A DNA stretch of 64,000 nucleotides from Quillaja saponaria (GCA_029379385.1 CM055612.1:17670001-17734000); one strand, 5' to 3'. Shown: positions 49,201-62,014, counted from the stretch's first letter. Translations and numbers: made by a program. Notes: a model not told the origin generated them from the letters alone.

Positions 49201-50488
49201 TCTCGGTCCCATGAGATGACTTGGGCCTATGTTTTAGGATTAGCTTTCGGGTATAATAGGCTTAGCCCCTTTCTATTGCAAATTGCAAGGGAGGTTCTGC
49301 TAGCATATCATCAAAAATTAATATAGATCAGGCTTTTGTTGTTGATATTTGATAATTCACTTTCCACCAAAAATAAAATATAGTAGTATAGTATTCTAAT
49401 CTGGCCATGTGAAATGTAACATCTATAAAGTTAAGCTGCTTAGTATGAATTGTGTGTTGTTTAATGTTATATTTCTAAATTATATATTCCTAATTAATAC
49501 ATAAAATTAGAATTAAGCGCATGATTTGTATGGTGATGACAATTGGTAATCTTGTCCCATAATTAACCAAGTTGTTTTAGTGCATACATATACTCAATTA
49601 CAAAAGTTCGTTGGACTGAATTGATGAGTTAAATATATATGATTATGCATGTGTTAATAGCATAATTTGGAGAAACTTTAAGTCAATTAAATGCTGAGGG
49701 TTTGTTGTCACCCTAGAGCTGTATAAGTGAGATATGCGGAGATGAACATGTTCTTTGCATATTTTTCTGCATATGAAACCTCTTTTCATAAAGTTCTGGA
49801 TATTTATGATAAAATGCTTGCATGAATGCTTATTAAGACATTTTTTTATGATGAATAGAATGTTTAGTATACATGTTGAATTGCAATTTACTTTTATGTA
49901 AGCTTTTGGCTTGTTACTTGCACTGGATGTGCTGCACCAATTTTCTATCGAGTCATGCCCAAATAAAGGGGTGAATTTTCTTTTAGATTGGCCAATACAC
50001 ACTATGATCAAGTTTGTGGGAACTAGAAAGAGTAACATGATGCAATGAAACTGTATGACTGGTGATGTTTTTCACTGAAATTGTGTAAACTAGTGCAAAC
50101 AAATCTGTTTGTATAAACTGTTTTGTATTTTGATTTACATATTGAGAACTTTATGTGTCACAGTTGTTTTCACTTGTGTTCCAGATTAGCAAGGATAGGA
50201 TGGTTATTGGATGTAAGCTTTGGGTGGGGAATCTGACTTATATTTTGGTATATTTTAGTATGTATATAAACATAAATAGTTCTGAGGTTTTTGAGTTAAC
50301 TTCAAACGCAGAGAAACTATTATGTGTAAATATGTTAATGTGAAGAAACTTTTTTTGATAATCTGCTATATGTTATTTACTTGATGAATAGGTACGAACA
50401 TAATTTGTTACAAGCATTGTCTTGTGTTTACTTGACTTATTCGTGTAACTTCCATTGGTCCTAGGTCAGAAACCAAACAAATACAAAT
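49201..50488. other. Intergenic DNA, no gene seen
   Basis: A 131-codon open frame on the minus strand (49643-50038) has no recognisable domain, no good start context and biased low-information composition, and is taken as chance. No terminal repeats were recognised. Confidence 0.45.
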
Positions 50489-50790
50489 CAATAGAGCATT
50501 TAGCTGCTAATTCAACTGAACATTCAGCTGAGTACATAGGTTAAACTTATCATTCAGCTGCTGACACAGCTGAGTAAGTTAAGCTGAGCTCTCAACTGCA
50601 GTTCATATGAGTATTCAACTATAACTTCAACTAAGCATTCAGTTGTACATTTCACATGATCATATTGTGTACTTAGTTGCAATAAAGCTATGTAATCAGC
50701 TACAAGTTAAGAAATGCCTTCAACTGTGCAATTAGCTGTGGGTTGAGCTACACAGTCAGTTGTAATTCAGCCGAGAACTCAGTTGCAATT
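50489..50790. repeat. Degenerate short repeat rich in CAGCTG / TCAACTG
   Basis: The motif (T)CA(G/A)(C/T)TG recurs roughly every 12-25 bp for about 300 bp, in forms such as TTCAGCTG, TCAACTG, TCAGTTG and TTAGCTG. Spacing is irregular, so it looks like an old tandem array or a cluster of short binding-site-like repeats. The palindromic form CAGCTG also has an E-box pattern. Confidence 0.6.
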
Positions 50791-50920
50791 ACGGTTGTAT
50801 TTTACTAATTAAGAGAAAAATGAATTCTTTGTAAATACAAGTAATCTGAATCATTGAAGCAAAAGAGCTTTGTTTTAATGAGCCTAACATCTAATCAATT
50901 ATACATATTCAACTTCTGCT

Positions 50921-50960
50921 CAACTCAACTCAACTCAACTCAACTCAACTCAACTCAACT
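50921..50960. repeat. (CAACT)8 tail of the LINE
   Basis: Eight perfect pentamers, read TTGAG on the LINE strand. They form its 3' terminus and abut the target duplication. Confidence 0.95.
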
Positions 50961-53772
50961 AAGCCTTAAAATCCCAAACTAGTTGGGGTCGGCTATATGA
51001 ATCCTTTTCCTCCATTCGCATCGATCCAAGACAAGATTTTCATTAATTCCTAGTACAGCCATATCTTTCTCGATGACTGTCCCCCATGTAAGTTTCGGTC
51101 TCCCCTTTCCCCGTCTAACACCTGGCACCTGGACCATGTCACCTTGCTTAACTACTGCGTCCATTGGCCGACGTTGGATGTGTCCAAACCAACGTAGACT
51201 ATTCTCCCTCATTTTCTCCTCAATAGGTGCTACTTCCACCTTCCTACGAATCTCCTCATTTCTTATTCTATCATTTCTTGTATGTCCTGTCATCCATCTT
51301 AACATTCTCATTTCGGCTACTCCCATCTTATGCGAATGTTGCTTCTTAACTGCCCAACATTCGGTACCATACAACATAGCTGGTCTCACTGCCGACTTAT
51401 AAAATTTCCCTTTCAATCTATTCGGGATTTTAGGATCACATAAAACTCCCGAAGCACTCCGCCACTTCACCTACCCTGCCTTAATCCTATGGTTTACATC
51501 ATGCTCAATTGCACCATATTTTTGTATAAATGACTCTAAATACTTAAACACATCTTTGGTAGGGATTGTCTGACCGTCTAAAATTATATCATTCGGGCCT
51601 CCTCTAGTTTTACTGAAATTGCACTCCATATATTCAGTTTTTGTCCGACTCAATCTAAGGCCTTTAGATTCTAACGCGTTCCGCCACATTTCTAGTTTAG
51701 AATTTAAACCTTCCCTAGTTTCGTCTACCAACACAATATCATCGGCAAACAACATGCACCAAGGAGCCCTATCTTGGATATTATAAGTGAGTTCATCCAT
51801 GACTAACGCAAATAGGTAAGGACTTAAGGATGAACCTTGGTGAACACCTATCGTGATCGGGAACTCTCCAGTCATACCATCTACAGTCCGCACTCTAGTC
51901 AATACTCCTTCATACATATCTTTAATAACTTCTACATATTTAGTTGGGACCTTTTTCTTCTCGAGTACCCACCACAAGACTTGTCTTGGCACCTTATCAT
52001 ACGCTTTTTCTAGATCAATAAAGACCATGTGAAGATCCTTTTTCTTTTCTCTATATTTCTCCATTAATCTCCTAAGTAGAAAAATAGCCTCCATTGTAGA
52101 TCTTCCAGGCATAAAACCAAATTGATTCTCAGAAACTACAGTCTCATTCCTAAGCCAACGCTCAATCACTCTCTCCCACAGTTTCATTGTATGGCTAATA
52201 AGTTTTATACCTCGATAATTCGAACAACTTTGAATATCTCCTTTATTCTTATAAATAGGGATTAATGTACTCTTCCTCCACTCATCTGGCATTTTCTTGG
52301 TTACTAAAATCTTGTTAAAAAGATTTGTAAGCCAAGTTACTCCAATATCTCCTAGGCATCTCCAAACTTCTATTGGAATATCATCTGGGCCCAAAGCCTT
52401 ACCATTCTTCATCTTATGCATAGCTTCTTTAACCTCCTGAGCTCTAATCCGACGAACAAATCGCCGGTTCGTATCATCAAAGGTGACATCAAGGTCTCCA
52501 AAATCACCCCTTGACTCTTCATTAAATAAAGTATCGAAATAAGTTTGCCATCTCTCATTAATCTCATCTTCCTTAACTAAAACCTATCAGCCTCATCCTT
52601 AATGCACTTAATACGAATTAGGTCTTTAGTTCGTCTTTCCCTTTGCTTGGCAATCCTATAGATATCTTTCTCTCCATCCTTTGTCTCTAACTTTTGGTAA
52701 AGTCCTTCGCAAGCCTTGCCTCTGGCTTCCCTAACCGCTTTCTTAGCATCTTTCCTAGCTTGTCTAAAACATTTATAATTATCTTCATTTCTACACTTGT
52801 GTAATCTTTTATAACACTCTTTTTTAGCTTTAATAGCTTGTTGAACTTCTTCATTCCACCACCATGTCTCCTTAGTCGGAGGTTCACGTCCTCTACTTTC
52901 TCCTAACACCTCTCTAGCCGTATTCCTGATACGACTCGCCATCTCATCCCAAATCATGTTAGGCTCACCCTCCACCCTCCAAGGATCACCCTGTAACATT
53001 TTATCTTTAAAAAGAGCCATCTTCCCTCCATTCAAATTCCACCATCTAGTCTTAATACACTTATTACTTCTATACTTTTGCTTCCGCCACTTAACGCCAA
53101 CATCCACAACCATAAGTTTATGCTGAGACACTAAACACTCGCCGGGTAAAACCTTACAATCCTTACAAACAGCTCTATCAACCTTTCTAGTCATAACAAA
53201 ATCTATTTGGCTCTTATTCGGCCCGCTACTAAAGGTGATTAAGTGCGACTCTCGTTTCTTAAAGAACGTGTTAGCTAAAATCAGGTCATACGCAACTGCA
53301 AAATTTAAAATAGACTCTCCACCCTCATTCTTAACGCCATAACCATATCCTCCATGTACGCGCTCAAAGCCCTCATTAGTACTTCCTACATGACCATTCA
53401 AATCAGCACCAATAAACAATTTCTCACCTAAGGGTACTCCTTGAACTATCTCCTCTAAATCTTCCCAAAAAGCCTTCTTAGTAGATTCATCTAATCCTAT
53501 TTGGGGAGCATAGGCGCTAATAATATTAAATGTCTCCTCGTCTATCATCAATTTTACTAAAATTATTCTATCACTTTTCCTCTTGATTTCTACAACCTCG
53601 TCCTTCAAATTTCCATCAACAATAATCGCCACTCCATTCCTATTTCTAGTCTTACCGGTATACCACATCTTGAATCCTGTTCTCTCTATCTCTCTAGCCT
53701 TTTCTCCTACCCACTTAGTTTCTTGCAAACAAGCAATATTAATCCTCCTTCTACTCATAGTATCTACAAGCA
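50921..53772 (-). mobile_element. RTE-type non-LTR retrotransposon (LINE), 5'-truncated
   Basis: It is bounded by an exact 16-bp target duplication ATATTCAACTTCTGCT (50905-50920 and 53773-53788). On the minus strand it begins inside the APE endonuclease (RINIACLQETKWVGEKA), then GADLNGHVG and NKSQIDFVMTRK. RT follows: [51 protein letters not shown] and LFADDIVLV. The C-terminal part has LRWMTGHTRNDRIRNEEIRR. It ends in (TTGAG)8 (50921-50960) instead of poly-A, as in RTE-clade elements. Only two lesions break the ORF: a one-base frameshift near 52580 and an in-frame TAG at 51471-51473, where Trp is expected. Missing 5' sequence is presumed to be the promoter and start of APE. Confidence 0.93.
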
Positions 53773-53788
53773 ATATTCAACTTCTGCT

Positions 53789-54412
53789 GTGTTATATAAA
53801 TTTTATATTACATATTTGCTATTGTTTGAGATTTAAAGTGTTACATGAAATAATTTTAAAAGTTAACTTTTTTTCCCTTGACTATGAATATAATATAATT
53901 TGACATGGAAGTTTAATATTATCAAATAGATCTCAATATGTTTACTTTGACAACTGTGCACATTGACTCTTACTTCAATACAAGAATCCACATATATTCT
54001 TCTTCTTTCCTATTTTATTATAAAAAATAAAATAAAAAGGTTAGAGATAATAATTACTTTCGGCTCCTTATGTTGTACTCACATATTTATGAGTATAAGA
54101 ATATTCACAACTGCATGGTTTATATAGCAATCTACTTCTTTTAGATGAACAACATTAGATAGTATATCTCACATTTTGGCCCATTCATATACACTGAAAA
54201 ATAAATAAATAAAATGAGTGATTATATGGCCTTCCCATCTTTCACTGCTTTCAAATTGCTAATTTAATTTATCATTACAAGATTTGTTCTCATTGTCTTC
54301 GAATCTATGAAACTCAAGAGTTCTTTTATTTTCTCCTTTCATATCTTAATTTCTTAAGAATTTAGGAGTTCCATGGCAGTAGGGGTTTTAAGAAATATCG
54401 AGAGATTTATCA
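53789..54412. other. AT-rich intergenic DNA, no gene seen
   Basis: No domain, terminal repeat or exon was recognised between the LINE and the TRIM-like element. Confidence 0.45.
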
Positions 54413-54853
54413 TAGTTAGAGTATATTACGGTTCATGATTAATGCCTGATTATTGTACTTAGTCTTATACTAGGCTAAGTTTGTTATGTTAAGTCAATTT
54501 GTATAGCCTATATATACAAGTTTTCTCTATATAATCAAATCATGTCATTCACATATAATACAAAATTGTCATTAGATCCAAGTTAGTATTAGAGCTTCAG
54601 TTTTCTAAATGTTTTTCCTAAGGGGTTGGCACCTCATCCAAGTTAGTATCAGAGCTTTAGTTTTCTAAATTTTCCTATGGGGTTGCCACCTCCTTTCTAG
54701 TGGCAACCCCCACCTTGACCCTTTTTGCAACACATTCCTCAACCTCACCACCCATCAGCCTTTTTCTAGCATTGACTTCTCTCTTTGATTTGAGCTTGTT
54801 CTTAGCTACCCTTATCTCACCATCCCAACCAACTCATTATCTTCCTTTCAATA

Positions 54854-54872
54854 AATATATATATATATATAA
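54854..54872. repeat. (AT)n microsatellite
   Basis: About nine AT units inside the TRIM-like element, followed by a T run. Confidence 0.85.
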
Positions 54873-54896
54873 TTTTTTTTTTTTTAATATCTTCAT

Positions 54897-55190
54897 ATGT
54901 CCCTGAGCACGTACTTGGACTATCCTATATGATTGTACTTGAACATTCACCTTAGGGAAACACAATCCCCTACCTATTATACGTTGCCTCTTACATACTT
55001 ATAACTCTCAATACGTCCCTGAGCCTGTGCTCAGACTGCCCTACATGAGATGTCCCTGAACATGGCTTAAGGAAGCACAATTGCTTACCCGTTATACGTC
55101 ACACATACTCGGATGGCCCTGCATGAGACGTATATACACATGGCTAAGAGAATAACAATCCACCTACATGTTATACATTGCCTCACACGT
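54897..55190. repeat. Tandem repeat inside the TRIM-like element, about 100-120 bp unit
   Basis: Two to three diverged units carry GTCCCTGAGC, a GACTGCCCTACATGAGA-like motif, an AAGCACAAT-like motif, CCCGTTATACGT and a run of CCTCACACGT type. Copies start near 54898, 55014 and 55090. Confidence 0.6.
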
Positions 55191-55705
55191 ACCAGAACAA
55201 ATATTTTATATACGAAAGACACTTCATCAGTTTGGTTTCCAAACTCATGCTACTTTTGAGTCAACCACCTTGAGTTTGAAGAGAAAGTTAGAGTATATTA
55301 CAGTCCATAATTTATGCCTGTTTATTGTACTTAGTCTTATACTATGTTAGGTTTGTTATTTTAAGTCTTACATAACCTATATATACAAGCTTTCTCTATG
55401 TAATCAAATCATCTCATTCACATATAATACAAAATTATCATTAGACTCAAGTATTATAAAGTGATGATCAACTTGTCATTTGCATATTAAGTAAATCCAC
55501 TCATGAAAATGGTTTCCTAATCAGTATTGAATAGATTATATTATAGATTCTAATATAAGTTTTAAATTTGAAAGTCTTTTCATAAATGGTAATAATATAT
55601 GTCAAGAGATATAACTGTTGAATCCAATAATTATAATTTATTTGTGCCAAAGGACACAACTACAAAATTTTAAATTATAGTTTATTATGTTCAATAGTTG
55701 AACAC

Positions 55706-57023
55706 TATTATAACCCGATTATCTAACGTACATTTTCGAATTTTGTACATAAATTATCGTGGTTACGTAAATAATAAATTTTCATGAAATAAATCAAAAT
55801 AAGACAGTATATGTACATATATATAGGTAAATTAAAGTCCATCACCTTATTGGTTGACTTGGACTTAGATTTTTATTTTATGAAAATGGTATTAATAAGT
55901 AAATTAGTGTGTTTGATTGTCTGATGTATTTATATATATATATGTTATATAGTGGTAAATAAGAATTATATTACTATGATTAACTATTTAAATTATGTTG
56001 ATGTTTGAAATTGTTTGTGGTTAATAAGGACCAACGAAGTGTTTTTCTTTTTGAAATGATTTTACTTCTGAAATAAAATCCTGGTGCACATAGGATGTTT
56101 TGATTTAATATTTTGATATGAGTTATTTTGATTTTAATAAGTGTTTTAAAAAAATTGAGTGCTCAGTCCCAGTGGGAGAATTTGGAGAAGGAGATTCAAT
56201 GATTTCGTATTTCAGTGATTCTATTTAGTGTGTGAGCACAAAATTGTTTGGCGAGAGTGGTGTGCGGGGCTGAGTTACTCGGTTGGACCTTTGTTTGATT
56301 TGTGTGCTTTGAATTGCTTTGATTGTTTTAATTGATTTGAATTGATTGTACATAGTATTACTTGAACTGTATTGGTTAAGTTTTATGTTTTCATAATCGT
56401 GTAAAGGTAACCTTAGTGGTTTTGAAACTTATGATATATTGATATTAATTAATTATATGATTTATATGTGTGTTGAGTGATGCTAGTACCTTTTGGGTAC
56501 GATTTTCCATTCACTGAGTCCATAGGACTCCCCTTCTTCTATTGATGCTTTTTTAGTAACAAGATTTAGTATATTGCTTCGCTGAGCTCATGACCTGCCA
56601 ATAGAATACAAGAAAGTATATTTGGAATCTTATATTTGAAGTCAATGATGAAAATTTATAGTCACACTAGAGCTATGAAGTATCTGGTCTTATGTTGTGT
56701 AAGAATCTAGTTATTTTTTATTGTGATGAGAAACGAAGTGAAGCTCCTTGTTGTCTTTGTTGTTGTTTTTGTAGAAAAGCAGGAGTATATATTGTTTATA
56801 TTATATGGACATGTTCCACTTTACAGAGAACCTCTGTCGAAAATTTTAGTAAACAATTATATGTTTCAGTAAATAAATTTTATAGTTAACTCATGCTTTA
56901 TAGAATTTACTTTTAGTTTTTAGCTAGTCAATAGTCCTATTTGTTTCTTTGTTTGAAAGCAAGATTACGGAGATTTGGTTATCTATTCTTTTGGCTAGTT
57001 ATGTCTCCGTTTGGGATGTGACA
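55706..57023 (-). repeat. Solo LTR, 1.3 kb
   Basis: On the minus strand it begins TGTCACATCCCAAACGG at 57023 and ends CGGGTTATAATA at 55706. Both sides carry the 5-bp duplication AACAC (55701-55705 and 57024-57028). No internal retrotransposon sequence adjoins it, so it is a solo LTR, presumably left by recombination between two LTRs. The long repeats at 1140-3640 and 6210-10285 are larger relatives. The terminal ...TA instead of ...CA is irregular. Confidence 0.75.
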
Positions 57024-57257
57024 AACACGTGACTGTTCATTCTTTATATATAGATGACTTCTATAAACATCTTATTACAATTTTTAATCAAAAAAATTCT
57101 AAGAGGTTTCATTAAATTCTAGAAAAAACTTGTTTGAAAACTTGTAATTTATAAGAGTATGTACTCAATATCTTTTTAAAAATAGTGTTGTAACAACAAC
57201 ATGCCAAAAACCTATAAATTTTCTAGTTTTGTATTATTTTTTCCTAATAATCTTACA

Positions 57258-57986
57258 ATGTGTTTAAAACAAAATATGAAATTTAGTTCATTTCAAATAA
57301 AGTTCATTTGAAATTTACATTTTATTCAATTATAAATTCCACACCAAATAGGTTAGATTTCATTTTGTGGAATTCATTTGAGATAAATTATTCTCTTATC
57401 CACCTCAAATGACATTTTTATCCTTAATATTACACATACCTTTAAATTAAATAAATCAATAAAGAGTCACCACCATTTCATCTCAAATGTTTATCTAACT
57501 AATTATATATTTTTTCCTCTTAACTTGTCTTTTGTTCACTGAATAACAATTAATCTCATAGCTTTTATTTTTTAAGTTGATCAATACTAGTTTTAATTAA
57601 AAAAATTTGTAACCCCTAAAAAATGTAGAATTTAGTTCATTTCAAATGAAATTTATATTTTTTATGTTTGAAACAAATGAAAAAGTGTAAATTTTAAATG
57701 AAATTTATTTGAGATCCACATTTTATTCAATTATGAGTTTCACCTCTCGTTTTGTGGAATTCCTTTGAGAAAAATTCTTCTTTTTGTTCACGACAAATGA
57801 CATTTTTATCTTTAATACTACACATGCTTTTCACTTATAAATCAAAATAAAGCCACCATCACTTCATATCAAAATTTCATCTAACCAACTACAAATTTTT
57901 TCTCTCAACTTTTCTTTTATTTATTAAACAACAATTAATCTCCTCGTTTTTATATTTTTGATTGCTCAATATTTTAATTAAAAAAT
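57258..57986. repeat. Tandem duplication of about 350 bp, AT-rich
   Basis: 57258-57607 and 57625-57986 are collinear and clearly homologous (for example AATTTAGTTCATTTCAAAT, ACATTTTATTCAATTAT, TTTTGTGGAATTC, AAATGACATTTTTATC). The outer ends of 57259-58214 also look inverted: left GTGTTTAAAACAAAATATG, and right, on the minus strand, GTGTATTTGGAACAAAATA. The duplication may thus lie inside a MITE. Confidence 0.65.
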
Positions 57987-58552
57987 TTGAGAGTAATAAG
58001 TGAAAAATACTTAAATAAATTCTTTATTTGTTCTATAAGAAAATTAGATTGAATTTCGTAAATTTAGTTTTCATTCAAAATAAGAGAATTAATTTTAAAT
58101 AAATTGAACTGTAGAATATATTTAAAATGAAATAAATTAAATTTTTTATTTTGTTCCAAACATACCGTTTTAAAGTGAAATAAATTTAATTTTTTATTTT
58201 GTTCCAAATACACCATTAATTAGATATTGCAATGAATATAGTTATGTTAAAAATAAACATCATTAATTTTTCATTTGGTTGAATCTCTTCTTTTTATTTA
58301 TTTTTTATTTATTTATAATAAAGAGTATAGTTACGTTAAAATAAATTAATCAGTAGGGATATTTTAATCTGAATTGAATGATTGTAATAAGTCAGAAAAT
58401 TGTCTCTTTGTAACTTCTCGTTTTCCCTTTTTTCCAGTCTAAGCACTTCAAACCTCGAATAGAACTTGAAAAAGTCATGCTGGAGCAAGAGTTATTGATG
58501 AACTTCAGTTAATCTGCCTCTATCTGATTCCTCAATAGCCCTGTTTCTGGAA

Positions 58553-61500
58553 TCAGGACATCTTGGCTCTTGCAAAAAATACACCAGCAAAGAGGCCTGA
58601 AAAAAGTGATATGGACATGAGTAGAAGCTAATGAGCTTGCAGTCTTGCAGACACAGTTGTGTTTCTTACCAAACAATATACTGAAGGTACTCGGCAAACT
58701 CAGAGGCACTTTGAACAATACAATGCCAGCAATAGAGATAGGAATCTTGTTCAAGGAACCCACCAGACTGTAAAACAGGAGAATGATGTCAATAATTGAC
58801 ACGAAAAGAAGGGAAAAAAGAAGTATTTAGAAGTGCTCAAGAAAAGATCCAGATGCCACTAACACCAGAAAAAGATATTCTGCAGAAATTATAAAACCTG
58901 AATACATGTACTCTTGGTCAATGTTCAAAGATACAGTAGTATCACACTTCCCATGACCACTATTATCTTTTTCCTCCTCCAATACACCCTAATAGTTATT
59001 AATGCTAAATTGATGCATTTGTAAGGAGGTTAACTCGCACAGATTGAAAACTTCTTTTTAATCATATTCTTTGCAGATGACAATGGAAATACCTTGACAA
59101 TTAACAAGGAGATGATAATCACGAAACAGTAAAAGTTACCTATATGTGGTAGGGCCTGTTTGATGTAAGAACCACATAGAGGTGAAGCTAATGGCTAGTC
59201 CAAGAAGTCCACTAGCCGTTGTGACAACCCAAAACATTGGCAGTTTAACTACATCCCTGTAAATTAAAACCAAAAATAACAGTGAGATATGTCAAGTTCT
59301 CCTTGATTAAAAACCCAAAAGTAACTCTTCACTCACACATTTAAAACATATTCCCATTCACCAAGGAGGAGAATCATGAGCAGAGCAAAAGGAAGAGAAA
59401 GTAAATTATTTAGCAACACCATTGAAACTTCATTTAGAGATCCAGATCTTGTTGTCTTTTTTGCGTCATCCATAACCCGCCGCAGGGTTAGCTGTCATAA
59501 AAGGTAAATGAATTCTCATAGCTCAAAATTGAAAATCAAAGGGATTTGAAGGGGTCCTGATTTCCATTCTCAAAATCAAATTCATAACTCATAATTAAGT
59601 CAATTAGCATGAGGAAAAGAAAGTAGCAAATTGTGACACGTAAATTACTTACAGAGTAGCTTGCAGTAAGAACACAATTCAGAATCTGCCAGGCATAACC
59701 CACTGAATTAAAGGAGAGGTCTGTAATACCACCACTTACAGCAGAGATAATCTGCAGTACATGAAGATATAGGGGAACTGAAGAAATGATGTACTACTAC
59801 TTTGCAAAAGAGAGCCTGAGTATCAGCAAAATAACATATCATCCAATTTTCTACAGAAGAACACGTAAGAACTTGCAGGTCAGTCAATAAGCAAATATTT
59901 CTTTTCCAATGATCTCTCTCTCTCTCTTTTTTTTTGTCTGAAAATAAAAACAAGAAGGAAATTGCACAAACAGAAAATTGATATCGTTGCCATTTATTAG
60001 GAACATATATTATGAAGTCACCAAAATTTTGAGTGCGCACTTTCTGTAAATCCCAATATGTAACCTTCCCTAATAATATTATTACATGTAGATTTTCATC
60101 TTCCAGCTTTATTTATGTTTTCATTAACAGGTATTGCCTCAACCCAATATTTACATTACATAAATCTATTACTGTTGTATTAGAAAAACCAATTTTAAGC
60201 ATTTCAAATATCACCTAGCATCATGTTAAGTAAGGAAGAAAAGACTCATGATGTATGAGTAAAAAACAAACAAATGGAGGCGCTTATAAAAATAACCACC
60301 AAACCAATAATAAGGATTAAAATTTTTATATTAAACAATGATGGCTCAGCAAGTAGTATGCCAAGGATTACCCACTTACCATTAAAAACATGGCTGCCCA
60401 TACTTTCTGATTCTGACGTTTCCTGAACATATATAATTCTCCAATTGCTGTTAGAATGTTTGTTACATTCTTCAGAATTGTCACCATTGCAATATTTATG
60501 TATTTTAGACTGAAAAGAAAGGCAGAAGACATAAGCACAGACATATTTTGAAGATGCATTAGTATTATATCATACTGAGCAGAAGACATAACTTGATATT
60601 GCTACTTTTACATTTTCTTTTCTTACCAGGATTCAATCTAGGTCCCAAATTTAAGAGAACGCATACCGAAAGAAAGATATAACATACCTGTACATGCCTG
60701 ATGCAAGCATACCAACAAATATCACATTTACTGGGATCCATACCCTCACCAGCTTCCAATTGAGCTTTTCCACTGAAATTACACCAAGGAGACCCAATAG
60801 AACCACAACTAGAGTGCTGATCAAATTCTGCAAAGAGTTACAAGGAAACCAGATAATGTTTTTGATAATCTATAAAGAAAAAAAAGAGAGAGATCAATTT
60901 GGCAAAGAATCAACTATTGTTAAGAATACATTAAATATAGTATACTCAAGAAGTCACATTCTCGACTTTTAAATTGAATACAAGAATGTGCAATGAACGA
61001 AAAAGTTTGCACATGAACTCATCATTCAACACTTTGACCTTCCATGTTATAACTCTAAGAAAGAAAGTAGAGGTCACAAAAAACTAACATACTTGATAAA
61101 ACATCAGTGATATTCCAGCATTGAAGTTAAAGCTAGACAGCACAACTTTGTTGAGCAATATCATGCTGCAAGAAGAAATGCAATAAGCTGTCCCAGAGAA
61201 AAGAGGCCCAGATTTTCTTTCAAACATCCTCACACGCTTCTCATCCCCATCAACTGCTAGACTGACAATGTCACCAAGTGCAGCTTTATTCCCTTTTAAA
61301 AACCTGCATGGAAAGGTAAATATGGTTTACCAATCATTTCAATACAAGTTTCACATCTTGAATTTAGGAGTAGTATATTTAATCTTCCAAATAACTCTGC
61401 ATCCACAATAGAAGCAGCATCTATAAATAACCTGTAGAACTTTTTTTTTTTTTAATTTTATCTTTTATTACATAAAATAGGCCTTTTTTTTTTACACATG

Positions 61501-62014
61501 CATTTCATCTTTTTAGTATTGGTAGTAGAGGTGGTTGATTAAAAGAAAAAGTCATGTGGTAATGTGTCTCGGAGGCACTCCATTCATAAAGCACAAATTA
61601 GTTCCCCACCTATCAAATTTGAAGGTACAACTGCAAACTGTTGTGAACAAATTTCCAAAAAAGTCAAATGTGGTGTCAAATTCCAAGTGATAAGAGAAGT
61701 GGAAAGAGAGAAAGAAAAGTGCATCTGTACATAGAGAAAAGTCTCAAGACATGTGAAATCCCTAGAAAGAAGTGCACAAGAGTGAAGAAAAACCATCAGA
61801 TGCAAGAAGATTAATACCTGTCACTTAAACCTCTACGTTCTGCATTCGTGGAAAAGTTGTTAGGTGACCTCTTGCCTTGATCATGAATTCCATTGAAAAC
61901 TTCGTACATAGCATTAACCTTTTCATCCAAGTTGAGTTTTGCACTTAAGGTGCTCAATTCTGGTTCTTCAGAGTCATGAAAAATGACAACATCTGACTTG
62001 AAATCAGACGACAT
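58553..62014 (-). CDS. GONST2: Golgi GDP-sugar (GDP-mannose type) transporter, GONST1/GONST2 group
   Basis: Nine coding exons: 61818-62014, 61093-61303, 60688-60827, 60380-60509, 59653-59751, 59337-59491, 59140-59256, 58670-58767, 58553-58596. All junctions are GT-AG and in phase, giving 1191 nt and 396 aa. The start ATG (MSSDFKSDVV) lies 9 bases inside its exon, so a 5' UTR intron is likely. A hydrophilic N-terminus of about 100 residues precedes the multi-span membrane core: AYCISSCSMILLNK, NFNAGISLMFYQ, WIPVNVIFVGMLASGMY, SLKYINIAMVTILKNVTNIL, SGGITDLSFNSVGYAWQILN, then SFTSMWFLHQTGPTTYSLV. GSLNK is the GDP-sugar-binding motif of this family. Such proteins exchange cytosolic GDP-mannose or related GDP-sugars for GMP in Golgi membranes. 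RVWIPVNVIF and YMFRKRQN, with a long N-terminus, favour GONST2 over GONST1; symbol tentative. Confidence 0.9.

Larger units (their letters stand above)
54414..55449 (+). mobile_element. TRIM-like element (miniature LTR retrotransposon)
   Basis: Two direct repeats of about 165 bp, 54414-54580 and 55286-55449, both start AGTTAGAGTATATTAC and end with CATTAGA and a CA. They share TTGTACTTAGTCTTATACTA and AATCAAATCAT. Right after the first is a degenerate primer-binding site (AGTTAGTATTAGAGCT, with a better match TTAGTATCAGAGC at 54642). A purine tract GAAGAGAAAG precedes the second. The 0.7 kb interior has no gag or pol. A 5-bp target duplication was not found, and the LTR starts are AG instead of TG, so the outer ends may be off by a few bases. 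Confidence 0.7.

Noticed and set aside
49643..50038. 131-codon minus-strand open frame
   Set aside because: No recognisable domain, no homologous pattern, no splice context; fits chance in AT-rich DNA.
52687..52887. 66-codon frame on the minus strand
   Set aside because: Out-of-frame shadow of the LINE ORF.
54700..54906. 68-codon open frame inside the TRIM-like element
   Set aside because: Low-complexity Thr/Ser/Leu sequence with no gag or pol motif.
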